Below the pieces are notes generated by a model. The model had not been told where the DNA came from. It saw only the letters and a list, made by a program, of their open reading frames with translations, and ran no database searches. 64,000 nt of DNA from Gibbula magus (lineage: Eukaryota > Mollusca > Gastropoda > Trochida > Trochidae), in assembly GCA_936450465.1 (NCBI GenBank), contig OW388305.1:53930625-53994624 (forward strand), given 5' to 3'. This document shows positions 44,601 to 56,852 of the stretch, piece after piece. The translations under genes and the position numbers were made by a program. How positions within the stretch are numbered: the first letter of the stretch is position 1; each line of letters opens with the position of its first letter.

Positions 44601-47250
44601 CCCGTGGTAAGTGAAAGAAGGAGAAAATCGATAATAGATCTAGAGCCAATATTGTTTTATCATAATCTTCTTTCTTAATCGATAACTTAAAATCATTTGA
44701 TTTTTCAAAAATGTGTCTGTCGACATTCGGTTTATGAAAAATTTTACAACAGTTTTAAATTTCTGCAAGTCACAAATCCAATTGAAGGCGAAAAGGCAGT
44801 TGTAACCTGTTTGTAACTCCAATCCTGATTGGTCAATTCGATCTGCTTTCTTTTGCACACGAAAGGTCAACGGGGCGTCCTCTCATACCGGCTTATGTAA
44901 GATCGACTGTATTAACATAATATAGACACTCGATCTTAATTCAATATCCCTTTCTTGGAATTGCACATGATAGCAGGTGTAAAAGGTTCAATTCATTTAT
45001 CCGAGAACATGTACACACACGCAGGTCTTCCCAAACTTCTTTATATGAGTATATTTACGGTGAGGGCCGTTGGTGAAGTTCTCTTTCATAGTCAAAGGAA
45101 CATAAATTGCCTGGGCACCACTGTCACAGTCTTAGCAGAATGTAGGACGCGGTGTCAATGGTATTGTACTTCTGATGCAATTCCATGTACCATTCACTTT
45201 GTATTGGGATACAAATATTGGCAAGACAGACGTGGACATAATACGTCAGAACAATCAAGCTAGTTCAATAAAGGCAATGGACACACGAGTCGTCATTATG
45301 TTTCCTAGAACTATACACACATTATCCTGAACATAAATATTGTCAGAAATCGTCTGTACAAACAATAATATCAATGATAGCAATGGCAATGCCTGTTTTC
45401 GGCTAAGAACGTGTTTGCTCTAATAGTTTGCTTTCGATCGATTAAGTTATTGATCTGATTGAGGATCGTTGTACAGTGACAATCGATCAATATCACTTTC
45501 TTGTGACCTAATGAAATGTTGAAGTTAGATTCAGCATATTTCCCAACAATTCCTTGCAAGCTTAATGTCCCTTGTCCAATAATTAGTGTACTTGAATCTT
45601 GGTACTTTATGATAGCTTTGACTTCAAACATACAGGGTGGTAATAAATAAGGTGAACAGAATACTTACGTTAATGTTTATAAAAATCATTTATATAATTA
45701 GCATGTCCATTTTGTGTTATTACCGTCATCATTATTATGTGAAACAGTTTTGTTCGCTGATTCCTGCGGTAACGGCTGTTTTGATTGTCATGAAACTGTC
45801 TTTGATCGTATAATTCACCAGGTTCTGGATTTATGTGGAACGGATGTCATATTGGTTTAGTCATTTACTGGCTTGTACGATTCTAAATCTCTATGTTTAA
45901 CAAGGAAAAAAAATACAAATACATTTACAGTCATTGCAAAAAAATAATCATGGCGAATTCGTAGTTATATATTGATTTTGTACACTCATAAAATATGTCC
46001 ATTCCATGCACCTTTCACAATCTTCTCCTCTGACGATATTTGCATCTCGAAGCAAATCTTGCACACTGACGGAGTTTTAGCATTGACGAATACATATTTA
46101 GCGAACTCGTATTCCCTTTTTCACAATGACTTGTTAGGGTCGGAATACCTTTGTCATGATACCTTCTTCTGGAGGCATAATAATAAAACTCGAACCAACA
46201 ATTGCATGAATGTCTTCACGCTTCCCGACTGGACAGTATGGGATAAATAATCAAATAAGAGCAAGCGCGTACAGTCATTTCCCGTCAAAATAGTACAGTG
46301 AAAGTTGAGGAAGAGGAAGGGTTCCTATTTTTTAAATGGGGAAAATTTTCAAAACCAACATAGAGAATTATTGAAGATACACAATGCAAACATAAACAAA
46401 ACAATAAATAATGCTGAATTCGTAGGTCAGTGCTTTAGCTGCTATATTGATTTACAATATGTGATTTTTTTTTTCATTTTCAGCAGGGTATTTCGTGTGA
46501 AAAATTTGTGTGAAAAACTGCTGAAGATTTATGCATGGGTGACAGCTCGTTGCAAAGCAGAGAAACTGTTTTGAAACAAAAATTGACCTCAAGGTCAAGC
46601 AGAAGTTTTGAAGACCTAAGTATTGACGCGTCATTCCACGTTGTGTTGTTGTAATTGATTTTAATTATTACTATACGAGGGTTGCACTGGCTTTATGGAA
46701 TGTAATCAATGATATGCTCATATCTAAACATATCCTGTAAGAGTTGACAAGGTTAAGAAGTTTAGAATGACTGCAGTTACACATGTTATTGATAATAACC
46801 AAAGTGCGATAGAACGCAGTGTGAAGAGAAAGCGTATGTACATATGAGTTTATTCGAGATGGAGAATTGAGGACACAATCGTGCGAGGTGGTGATTATTG
46901 GCAGAGACAGTAACGTGTAGAAATCAGGATATTCTCAATCAAGTCCGTAAGTGGCCGACTCTATTTGTTTTGGCCTCAAGTCAGGATGTAGTCGGGCTAT
47001 CGTGAACAATCAAAGGAAATCACTTATTGAGGAGTAAATAGTGAGCATGGTTGTGTAAAGTCCATTACATACCTTTGGGTTGTGGATGCCACCCTATTAA
47101 AACTTTGTTGTCCATGGATCCCTGAGGGGGCACCCGTCCATTATGTAATAATATATACAATCATGATGACACAATTGCGGTGTATACGACATATCCGTTT
47201 TGTGATAGCATTATGTCAAAGAAAACTAAGAATATGTAGCTTCTCGCCCT
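44601..47250. other. no recognised feature
   Basis: Short frames at 44640-44870, 44955-45263, 45371-45631, 45972-46250 and 46305-46574 lack family signatures and supported splice borders. No repeat family from elsewhere in the window is recognised, apart from possible macro-repeat remnants. Confidence 0.4.
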
Positions 47251-47345
47251 TTAAAGGGTCAGTAGCACGTTTTATGCAAATTTTATTTTTTCAAATTTCC
47301 TATTTATAATGAAAGTTTATGTCATTCAAATGTACCTTAGAGGGT
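47251..47345 (+). mobile_element. 354-bp TTAA MITE family, left-end fragment
   Basis: Begins TTAAAGGGTCAGTAGCACG, followed by 'ttcaaatttcctatttataa' and 'gaaagtttatgtcattcaaa' as in the full copies, then diverges. No right terminus follows. Confidence 0.7.
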
Positions 47346-48464
47346 TTATGTAGACTACATCTTGATTAATCGACATGTAAGAAAACAAGAGCTATACAAC
47401 AAATGCTTAAAATTAATGCCGAAAATGTCCGCCAAACCATATTGATAAGCATACGCGTCTCTGTGACTGACATTATTCTGGTTAAAAATAACACGGTTGT
47501 TTGACAATTAGACATTATTCTTCCAAGATGCATACTACCAGCTCTAGCTGTGCGTCAGTACCCAGGTGTTTATCGAGGCGAAATAGTATGCAATAGCTAT
47601 GAATTAAAATTATATTAACGAAAATTTGCTGTAAGTTTAACATCATTTGAGTTTTCGGATTACTTGTTTCAAATGCCAATTGGAACGGAAGTTCAACTCT
47701 CATTAAACAATGTAGTAATATTCATATAATAGTCGTTCAAATCGAAACGTCAAGACATGATCAACATTAAAAGAAAGATGTACCGAACAATCACGTATTA
47801 AAGTACTTCCTTCAGAAAATAGGTGATAATGATGTATATACAATCATTTCCATGTTTTTGACTGTATTGTATTTCTACAGTGTGATTAAAATCGACGGTT
47901 TTCCGTGGAATAAAAATTGCAAAATAGTGCATCAACCCTGATACGAACTCATATCAGTCATAATTCCACGCCAAACCGTCTGATGACAGCCCGTGTTCGA
48001 GCGCAATTTAGGTAGCCAATCAAAAGACGCCCAACAAATGCTTTCGGTGCGAGACATAAAATCAGATATTTAAAAAAAATTAGTTTCCAACAAATATAGT
48101 CGATATATCGGCAGGTGCAAGGTGCCAATGTAGCTCTCCTGTGTACCATCGATCGTGATTTTCTATTAAAAAACATTGAAAGAGCAGATTAAAATGTGCT
48201 TTATTTAATTGATTTGAATTGAATAGAATTGACTACTCCAGGAAAAGATCTAAAATGCCCTCGTTGTAATCAAATCTTTTATTGACAGAGTTTCCTATAA
48301 TTGGCACTTGATTGACGTAAATCAAGGAAAATACCTGAAATTGGCATTTAGTGTGGCTTGCCAACTTGTGGCACTTGACATTGGTTAATCTGACCTCGCA
48401 TTAAAACACGGACCGGCTATATAACAGGAAATCAACATAATGAGTAAATCTATTGCCATGAAAT
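47346..48464. other. no recognised feature
   Basis: AT-rich sequence with short unsupported frames (47515-47703 minus, 47958-48176 minus). Confidence 0.4.
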
Positions 48465-48506
48465 AGTATGTTTATGATTAAACGTCATTATTTATACTCA
48501 CCGTTG

Positions 48507-48632
48507 ATAACTCACCGTATCCATTGAGTCTCTCTCAATTAATCACTTGACCAAAATATAACACAGTTAAAATGAATAGAGTTACCTCCCTATACCCTTG
48601 GTCCCCCCTAGGTGGCTACCCCTGTGATGTCA
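48507..48632. repeat. DIRS-like inverted terminal repeat, left
   Basis: Complementary to 51602-51714, including 'taggtggctaccc' against 'gtaagccaccta'. An inner partial copy, 'gttgataactcaccgtagcc', lies at 48777-48796. Confidence 0.75.
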
Positions 48633-48831
48633 CTTATTTCTCCTGGAGCCTGGACGCAGGTAGCTCTCAGACTCGCAGGAGGGGAGTTGGGAGGGGTATA
48701 AAGACCGGTGAGTTATCAATGGTGAGTATAAATAATGACGTTTAATCAAAAACGTACTATTATTTACATACTCTAGTTGATAACTCACCGTAGCCAGAAT
48801 GCCACTGAAGGAGGATGGCTGTGAGATAACC

Positions 48832-49076
48832 CGAGTTCAGATCTCAGCGGGTAAGTCCGTGTGGTACAAGAACCCGTCCCGACGTTGGTGAGACCCGCTG
48901 AGATCTCTCCCTGCTATTGAACCGAACCCCCGGTAAATCCAACTGGCCCCGTCCTCGATGCCACCTGCTTGGCGAACGCTGTCATAGCTTGACACGCGTG
49001 GGCAATGGAGTCCGACATAGACAAGATTGACCGAGCCTCCTTATCTAGGTGGACCAGGTGGCTGTCTGACATCGCC
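48832..49076. repeat. internal direct repeat of the DIRS-like element, copy 1
   Basis: About 245 bp nearly identical to 49838-50082, offset by about 1006 bp. Both start with the hairpin 'agatctcagcggg ... cccgctgagatct' and encode on the minus strand the same C-terminal gag-like segment (HLVHLDKEARSIL). Confidence 0.85.
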
Positions 49077-49238
49077 AGATAACCCGAGAGCAGATGACTG
49101 CCTATCAAAGATACACCACCAACTTCCTCTTGTCTATCTCTTTGACACTCGTTTGTGAGTGAGGCAAGAAGAGCCTGCGCCTACCCTGACGTAGAGTTCG
49201 GGTGCGCTTCGTTAAGGATGCTTAGTGGACGGTTCACC

Positions 49239-49553
49239 TCATCTGAGGGGTCTATCGTGGGAGATATAGCCGGTATGGTAAAGGTCCTGCCGCTCGTCTG
49301 CAGCCTGGTTCTTGCAGATGAAGTCTGGCGCTAGGCCTAGCGTGGCCACAACGCCGTCCATCACCACGAAGTGGGGTAAGTCAGCTTCCAGCTCATGCAG
49401 TGGCGGACACTTTACGAGAGAACAGGTCGGGGGTGGGGGGAAGAGACGTGAATACGGAACCCCCGCTCCAGTATCTTGCACACAAATTTGTCCAGGCCCA
49501 ATTGTCGCCAGTTTGCCACGAAGCAGGAGGGCCCACCGACGGAACCATCCCAA
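49239..49553 (-). pseudogene. DIRS-like pre-RT region fragment
   Basis: A 104-codon frame contains RWALLLRGKLATIGPGQICV, then VPYSRLFPPPPTCS and PHFVVMDGVVATLG. This order (a 'GGRL..F...W' type segment, PPP-rich stretch, then 'FV..GVV') resembles the region just upstream of the reverse transcriptase palm in DIRS and Gypsy-type polyproteins ('L..G..I.F...PP' followed by 'E...L...G.V'). No catalytic motif follows; sequence breaks into the repeat copy at 49076. Assigned by resemblance only. Confidence 0.4.
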
Positions 49554-49837
49554 TTGTCTATGTCCGGTGGAGAAAGAACTGGAAGACGTCCTCCTGGCTG
49601 TTTATTGTTGTTTCAGGCTAGGGACGGGCTGGAAGTCGCGAGACCAACACCAACTGTCTTGCCACCGCGCGGTGATGGAGATGGAAGGTATATCTTTTTC
49701 TTAGGAGCGGGCGAGTGACCCCGAGTATGCTCCGTACGGTTCGTCAACTCCTGTTGTTGTGTCTCCTGCCGCTGACGTAGGACAATCCCGATCTGTCCGC
49801 CGAACAGAGTTGAAGCGGAGGGCAGAACGTACTCGGC

Positions 49838-50082
49838 CGAGTTCAGATCTCAGCGGGTAAGTCCGTGTGGTACAAGAACCCGTCCCGACGTTGGTGAGAC
49901 CCGCTGAGATCTCTCCCTCCTATTGAACCGAACCCCCGGTAAAGCCCACTGGCCCCGTCCTCGATGCCACCTGCTTGGCGAACACTGTCATAGCTTGACA
50001 CGCGTGGGCAATGGAGTCCGACATAGCCAAGATGGACCGAGCCTCCTTATCTAGGTGGACCAGGTGGCTGTCTGACATCGCT
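49838..50082. repeat. internal direct repeat of the DIRS-like element, copy 2
   Basis: Second copy of the 48832-49076 repeat; the two differ at only a few positions, so the duplication is recent or homogenised. The direct duplication is unusual for this element type and may reflect a rearranged copy. Confidence 0.85.
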
Positions 50083-50231
50083 ACCAAGGATGCTGTCACC
50101 CGACGGATGTCCAAGACAGGAGGCGTCAAGGGAACTGAAGGTTGGGCTATAGGGAGAGATGTACGCTGGCGGCCCGCCAACATTAGCTGAGGAATGAGAC
50201 GTCCAGGGGCGGCGGACGTGATAGTGGCCAT
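49920..50231 (-). pseudogene. DIRS-like gag fragment, C-terminal part
   Basis: A 103-codon frame beginning MATITSAAPGRLIPQLM and containing MSDSHLVHLDKEARSILAM and FAKQVASRTGPVGFTGG. The helix-rich 'HLVHLDKEA' segment is duplicated at 49108-48914. It is in the same reading frame as the fragment at 49553. It probably belongs to the capsid-like ORF of the retrotransposon; I cannot match it to a named family. Confidence 0.45.
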
Positions 50232-50485
50232 GCTGGTAAACAGACTATGCGGCCGAAAGATCTGACAGGTGACACGGGGCTTGGCCTCCTCCCAAAAAGT
50301 CTACAGTCTCGCCCTCTTGGCGTATGAAAGACCAGGAGGGGTCAATGATGTTCGAACCTACGTCCCGCTGACCTGTCAAAGCGGGAGACGACGGAAGCGA
50401 CGTGTCAGACGGACCAGACGGTAAGACGAGTCGCCCCGCATGTCAGCACACGAAGGAAGAAGTCTGGCGTTCATGAGCGATGACA

Positions 50486-50794
50486 TCATGTCTTAGACGG
50501 AGACCAGGATGGACTCTTGGTCGAACGCGGGAGAGGAAGAGCGGCTGTGCTTCTGCTTCTTCTTGGAACCAGGAGAACCGGGCCACCCTTCTGCGAGGAG
50601 GATAACTCTGGCTCTAATCTTCTGAGGGCCGCACTGTACGCCTTGTGCTGCGCCGGAGTAAGTTGCAAGCACTTCGCCTAGCGGTCCTCCTCCGTACACG
50701 TTGCACGGCCAAGCCAGCAGTAGGCGTGTGGGTCATACAGCGCTGACTTGCTGATGTCACACCATCCGTAAAACCCTGAGTAGGACGAAGCCAT
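50486..50794 (-). pseudogene. DIRS-like gag fragment, Cys-containing N-terminal part
   Basis: From ATG at 50794 the frame reads MASSYSGFYGWCDISKSALY, then DPHAYCWLGRATCTEEDR, a TAG at 50680-50678, and continues in frame with AKCLQLTPAQHKAYSAALRR and a Ser/Lys-rich tail ending at 50486. The spaced Cys residues (C...DPH..C...C......C) and the following helix match the start of gag proteins of DIRS-type elements as I know them. One nonsense codon, and one Cys apparently lost (WLGR), indicate decay. Confidence 0.5.
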
Positions 50795-51601
50795 CCTGAC
50801 AGTGAGACAGCACTGAACAACACGCACGGACACGCAAGCAACAAACAACGTCGTCAGCAGACGACGCAAGTCAACCAACCACTAGTGCAGGCGAAGTCCA
50901 AGACATCACCCGACTTAGCGAAGTCGAAGCCTAAGGCAGAAGAAAAGCCTAAGTCCCAGTCATACTGATAAGTACTAACGCTTCGCAGACCGAGGGCGGA
51001 GGCCACTAACAAGTAGTGAATCAAGAAGGTGTCGTACGACGTGGTGTCGTTATGACCGTTATGACAAGCGCTCCCTCCGCCTATCTGACAGGGGGAAACC
51101 TAACACCAGAAGTGTTGTCTCAAAACGCTCACTCCGCCTGCCTTACCGTCAAACGACCTCCAAGGCGTCGTTGCGAGACGCCGTCAGAGGAAATGTGAAC
51201 GAGTGGACAGACGACGGAGCGTCTGAGTGAGTGGAGGCAGTCAGATGACATGCCTTTACTGACGCTACAAGCGAGTAGAGATAGTCCCAATCACGTGCCA
51301 AGTGCTCAAGCACGAGCGAGCACGTGCCGCATGAGTTGCAAATTACAACTCTCGTGAGACACACAGTGAGAAGCGCTGACCTAGATAACCTGCTACAGTG
51401 GAGATGCACACTGTAGAAGGAAATCAAAACCCTCTCTCCCAACCCATGCAGGGAAAGAAGAGCATCAAATATATATAAAGAACACTCAAAAAAGAACTAG
51501 GAAACCTCGGTCAAGGGTATTTAATCAAATATTGCAAAACTCTGAGAGCTAACAAAATGGACATCTAGCCTTGCTCGCGACAAAGAAAGAAGTGGTGTCA
51601 C

Positions 51602-51714
51602 TGGGGTAAGCCACCTAGCGGGGAGCGAGGCGGAGGTAACTCTCTTTATTGTAACTGTGTTATATTTTGGTCAAATGATTAATTGAGAGAGACTCAATGG
51701 CTACGGTGAGTTAT
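51602..51714. repeat. DIRS-like inverted terminal repeat, right
   Basis: Complement of 48507-48632. Followed immediately by the MITE-like fragment at 51725. Confidence 0.75.
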
Positions 51715-51724
51715 CAAATACTGT

Positions 51725-51870
51725 GAAGGGCACTGTAGCAAGTTTTTGGTTTTTGTGTATGTTCACATTTGCCACTTATAATAAAAGTTTATGTAATATA
51801 TCTTTACTTGAGAGTGTAAGCACATTACACAATCTGAGTATCCGCAGCCGAAGTACTTGTGTGGAGTTAT
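51725..51870 (+). mobile_element. diverged fragment of the TTAA MITE family
   Basis: 'aagggcactgtagcaagttt' followed by 'cttataataaaagtttatgt' and 'agcacattacacaatctgag' aligns loosely with the left third of the 354-bp MITE (aggggcagtagcacg, 'tataatgaaagtttatgtca'). Confidence 0.5.
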
Positions 51871-54800
51871 GCTATATACTTCAAGAGACATCCTTATGAC
51901 AATATATTTTGCACAATGCCATCACATGACATCACAATGCTTTGAAATAATCAAGTACACAACTCCCAATGACATGTTGTCCAAAACTGATGACATCACA
52001 CTACAATGTCGTCATAGAATTGATTTCGTCACATATATCACCGTTCTTCGCGTTATTAGTTCAGGGTTATGCGTTAATCAATGAAGAAGTTCCGATGATA
52101 AATACATCGTTCTTTCCCGTATTTTATTATAAAACATTCAATTATTCAGTTATAAAAGTCAACTATTCTAGGCAAGTTCTTATCAACTCGTGTTGAGATA
52201 TTTGATATCAGAAGGCACTTTGGTGAGATTTTATAAATATTGCGAAACCTCCTAAATATGTCATGCACACTGAACATGGTTGTTGTTTTTTTTTTTAATG
52301 CTATTCATCATTTCCAAACTTTTTTTCCGAGCATAATATTTATTATATATATAATATTATACCTTTTTTTATATTGGCTTTCAAATTCTTCTTGCAAACT
52401 ATCAATTATACGATGGAACATATTAAGCTTCATGCAGTCGTTATGTTCCCGTTAACGGACGCTGTCGTTAATATAAGCAGGATACTGGGTGAATCGGTCT
52501 GGATGTCTCATCTGGAGCCATCAATATCCTTTGTTATGACATTTAAATCAGCAACCACTCAGGTCAACACAGGGGATTGTTTTGGGTGAATTATCCGTAT
52601 GTTATCATCAATTTACAGTATAACACATATAAAATACATTTAAGAAATGACTTTCTGGCGAAATAACCGAATGTGATTATCACGTTATGATGCATTAACC
52701 AATATAAAACTTATTTTAGGAAGTATATTCCGCGAAACGTGTAATGCATAGGAAAGAGAACGAGTATACCTGTAGTTCATGCATTTTAAACTTTATATCA
52801 CATTAATGATATAAAGTAATTCATGCATAGTATATTACTGTTCACCGCTTTGGACGTTATTTATTGGATTAAAGTAGGGATTTTATGTTATAATCATCAT
52901 GTAGGTTATGATAACGACCTCTCACACACAGAAATTCAATTTATTAGGATATTTAAATTTCAACATAATTTTTAGGTAAAAAAAACAACAGAGCAGATCC
53001 AAAAAGAAAGTATAAAGTGTAAATGAATTCACCGACTTAAATCACTAGAGATAGATGGTTAAAGTATCATGTTCATTGTTAAAAGATTGAATTTAAAGAA
53101 TGTTTATGTTTTATGACTAACTGCCAGTCGCAATTATTTTGACACATGTCTGTATATTAATAACTGCATATGCAATATGTGATATTATTGTGATTTGTGA
53201 GACACTCTATATTTTTGGAGGAACTTAAATCTATATTACGTTTTCAGTATAAATAATTTTATTTGACGTATGAAGCAAATCGTTAAATTTCGAGCTAAAA
53301 TTAATTGCAATTGTCATCCATTGGCGTGTGACACGCCTTATGATAACATCAGTAGTTCATATCCAATGTCATCACTTGTTATACACATATATAATATACC
53401 TCCTGTGATCGTTAGTATAGGGAGACGAGTTCATCATGTTTCATTGTCACTTAAGTGTTAACTCCGTGAGTTAAATGAATTACAGGTACCTTTGAAAAGG
53501 GCGTTAATGTCCACCTGACCTCACCACATCACACAATTGTTCATAGAATGGGTTGATGCACTTCCATACGTAATAGCATCATCTTCCAACAAAAAAACAT
53601 ACAAGAATAGTCAATCAAATACTGATCCATTTCCATTTGCAACTAATTGAAGCGCTCAAGGTGGATAATATCTCTAAAATAAGAAGTAATTTGAACATAA
53701 TAATAGAAATAACTCCCCCGTGGTATCTGCAGTCTGTCCAATCTGACAAGGAAATCAGTTCAAATTACTTTTTACACTCTCTTCATCTGCAGCCATCATT
53801 TTCCATTACCCAACCGGCTCACTTCCAGTCTGTGCATTTGATGTCATTACAATGACTTAAATCGATGTTTAACGACGGCCTAGGGCACGTACTGCTTCAT
53901 AACGACCCAGGGGCTGTGAGACATCCCACCATACATCCCGAAGTCATAGCATTGATTTCCGTCAGCCAGGCGTCAATGGGATATACTGCTCGTATGATGG
54001 TCAATTGTGTTCTAACCTAGAGGAACGCGGCCGATTGTCCAGTTTAGTGCCAGTATTCTGACGGACTCAAAAAGGATCGTCTCACTGAAGTAGGCTGATA
54101 GTTGTCATCAATGGCCCTATGTGGCAAAGAGCTTGAGAATTGCGATCCTGACAGTTACAAGTCCGTATGAGCCACAGGGCAAATTAGGCTTTCTGCTTAG
54201 CGTTTGAACACATCTCTCATTGTCCTGCCTGGCTTGTTTGGGACGACGGTACATGAGGATCTTGGGGAATTGTGAAGATGGTATTAGAGGGAATAATGAT
54301 CTTCAGCCTATTTCGGCAGACCAACTGACGGTCTGCAATCCCCCTTGGCAGGTGATTGCAGCAACAAAGATTTGGAGAGCTCACACGGGACGCCGCGTTA
54401 TATCAGACAGGATGTAGGAGAAATGTGGTGATGGAGACACATGCAGATCTTCTCATTGAATTCACCAACTTTCATCAGCTAATTGGAATTAAGATTTACA
54501 ACTGCGTTGGATTTACATGTACATCAGGTATGGGTAATGGTAGCTTTCTATTGTGGAAACTCCTCCACGTCGATATGAATTCAGACTTGCAATGAAGCAA
54601 GTTTTGATTTGATAAATTTGGTTTTATATTTAATATTATGTTTTTCTTACTTACTAAAATGTTTTAAGATTCCGTTAAACCGCTGGTAAGTGATAACTCC
54701 CAAGCGTTGATGCCGAACCTCGTCTGATATTTGGTATACCGGTATAGTAATTTCGGTATTTGTAAAACTTAGAATTGTTAACGTATATGTAGATGACTGA

Positions 54801-55464
54801 TTTGAATATATCGCTACATCCGACTTTCATAATAGTAATCATCCTTGGTTAAGTAACTGCTTCTCGGTGCCGAATCTTTCGCATTGAATGCGTTATTTAA
54901 ATTGCTTGGAAACCATTACTATGTGCATAGGGTTGTGATTTGTTATACATTAATAAATGTTTTATTTTGAATTCAGTTAACTTTAACTGTGTTGTAATCA
55001 ACGTAAAGTTAACCTTCGTAGTTACATGTATCTGGTCATGGTTTAAATAAGTTGAGCGATATGGATTGAAACTTATATTCTAATCAAACGTTAATTATGG
55101 TCGAATTTCATTAAGATAAATTTCGTCAGACTAAACTTAACGATTTTATAATCATTTTCTGCCCAAGACTGAATCATAATTCAACATTGAGTTGAAATCC
55201 AATAGGTTAAGTACATTCTGCATGTATTCATATGTTGTGTATTGATCTCTGTTGGTAATTAAGGAAACTTCCATCATGCAAAAACATTGTATTCCTTTTT
55301 ATTTATAGTCCGTTTTTATGAAATCCATTACATTTTACATGGTAATTAGGGTAACGATTTATGACTATTCTATTTGTTTTATCTCTTTGGAAATGAAACT
55401 TAAAATAAAGTAAGCCAATGTATAGAGATCAATTATGGCAAGAAAACATTAGTTAAGTTAATGT
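51871..55464. other. no recognised feature
   Basis: Frames at 53637-53855, 54220-54417 and 54356-54595 lie in a slightly GC-richer block (53.85-54.6 kb) that might hold an exon, but none has a recognisable motif or two good splice borders. Confidence 0.4.
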
Positions 55465-55660
55465 ATAAGATAAGATAAGATAACACTTTATTACCCAAAA
55501 GGGAATTCTTTGTACATCCAACAGAGCATGACATGATATAATTTATATAATACATTATTACATAACATACATTTACAATACAACACTTACAGTTTCAACA
55601 ATTTGAATGTACATATTACATTAACATTCCCCAAAGTTTTTGTATATATGTTATTGTGGG
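55465..55660 (-). mobile_element. LINE 3' tail, minus strand
   Basis: Read on the minus strand, the sequence ends 'ttcccttttgggtaataaag' followed by 'tgttatcttatcttatctta', a 3' UTR with AATAAA and a (TTATC)n-type simple tail, the usual 3' structure of several invertebrate LINE families. No coding part is recognisable, so it is strongly 5'-truncated. Confidence 0.55.
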
Positions 55661-56250
55661 ATTTTCGTAAAGTTAATCTTGCGTTCCCTTTCTAAAATGA
55701 TGTTTTTTTTATTCAAAGATGATATAAATATAAAGAAGCCGAATTTTTAATTTTAACTATTAAGTTTTTAAAATCTGTAATCACAGCAACGTTTTTGTGA
55801 GAAATGGAAAACTACTTGAAGAACAGATCCTGAGCCCCGTTGTATGAAGTTTCAAGGTTACCGTAGCTCACTAACTTAGCCTTATTGTAACGTCACAGGA
55901 TGGCTTGAAAGTTCAACTCAGTGGTAAGGTTGTTTTGTGAACGTATCCGTTGTTTTTGAGGGTAAATGAATTAAAGTCGTTATTAAAATTATTTTAAAAA
56001 ATCATATGTTTTGTGAAAATTGATTTACGGGTGAAGGCAGAAATATACCTTTAATTCCTTTGTGGGCATATACATGCATTTCAACCCTTTGCAACCCATA
56101 TATAAGTGTTTTGCACAGAAAAAAATGAAAAAAGACAACGTTGTCGAGTATTGTTCGCAATTCACCTGATAAAGGTGTATGTATATAAACCGACATTTTC
56201 ACATACAAGAAGATGCTTATATGAAATGTATGTTTGCAATGAAACATTAA

Positions 56251-56604
56251 AGGGGCAGTAGCACTTTTTTGGCAAATTTTATTTTTCCAAATTTCTCATT
56301 GATAAAGATATTTTATGTCATTTATATTTACTTCAGAGGGTAAACATCTTATTACACAAACCAATTATCCGTAGTGGTAATAACTGTGTTGCGTGTAAAG
56401 CAACAATTGCATGGCGACCATTTTATTGTGATCACATTTTATTATTTTGATTTACAAAAAACGATTCCCTTGGCTTTACGGAATCATGTACACTAATTTT
56501 TAACTTGATTTTCCGAAGAGAGAAGGGTGTTTTACTATTGGTGACATTATTTTTCAAATACATTTCATCGACTTATTTCAGCGAAAAAACGTGCTACTGC
56601 CCCT
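56251..56604. mobile_element. 354-bp TTAA MITE family, copy 3
   Basis: Terminal repeats aggggcagtagcac and (reversed) aggggcagtagcacgttttt, flanked by TTAA at 56247-56250 and 56605-56608. Same length (354 bp) as copy 2. Confidence 0.87.
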
Positions 56605-56852
56605 TTAACCATTGTGTTCCCAATTTAACACACATGCTTCATACTGAAAGCTACAAATAGCTGTATTGAATATTCTGGGGTAGGCGTGCTTGCACATCCG
56701 TTACTGTTCTCCTTCTGGCGTTATTCGTGTTAATATTCCTCAACCAGTACATTTATCAATACACTCATTACTACTAGCTGGGAGCAAATATGCATTTACA
56801 AAGACGACAGGTGTGATAACCTTGCGTAGTGACGTGACGCTGATGTAAAATC

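Larger units (their letters stand above)
48465..51716 (-). mobile_element. decayed DIRS-like retrotransposon
   Basis: A GC-rich island with inverted terminal repeats of about 115-125 bp: 48507-48632 and 51602-51714 are near-perfect complements (gataactcaccgta(t/g)ccat, 'gagtctctctcaattaatca', 'accaaaatataacacagtta'). The sequence outside the left repeat (48467-48517, 'taaacgtcattatttatact') occurs again, inverted, at 48705-48757, like the internal complementary region of DIRS elements. Gag-like and pre-RT-like fragments lie on the minus strand. The RT core, RNase H, methyltransferase and tyrosine recombinase are not seen, so this is a non-autonomous or deleted copy. Confidence 0.6.

Noticed and set aside
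49312..49718. Plus-strand frames in the DIRS-like element (130, 80 and 73 codons)
   Set aside because: The element's gag-like and pre-RT-like fragments are on the minus strand; high GC content reduces stops on the opposite strand.
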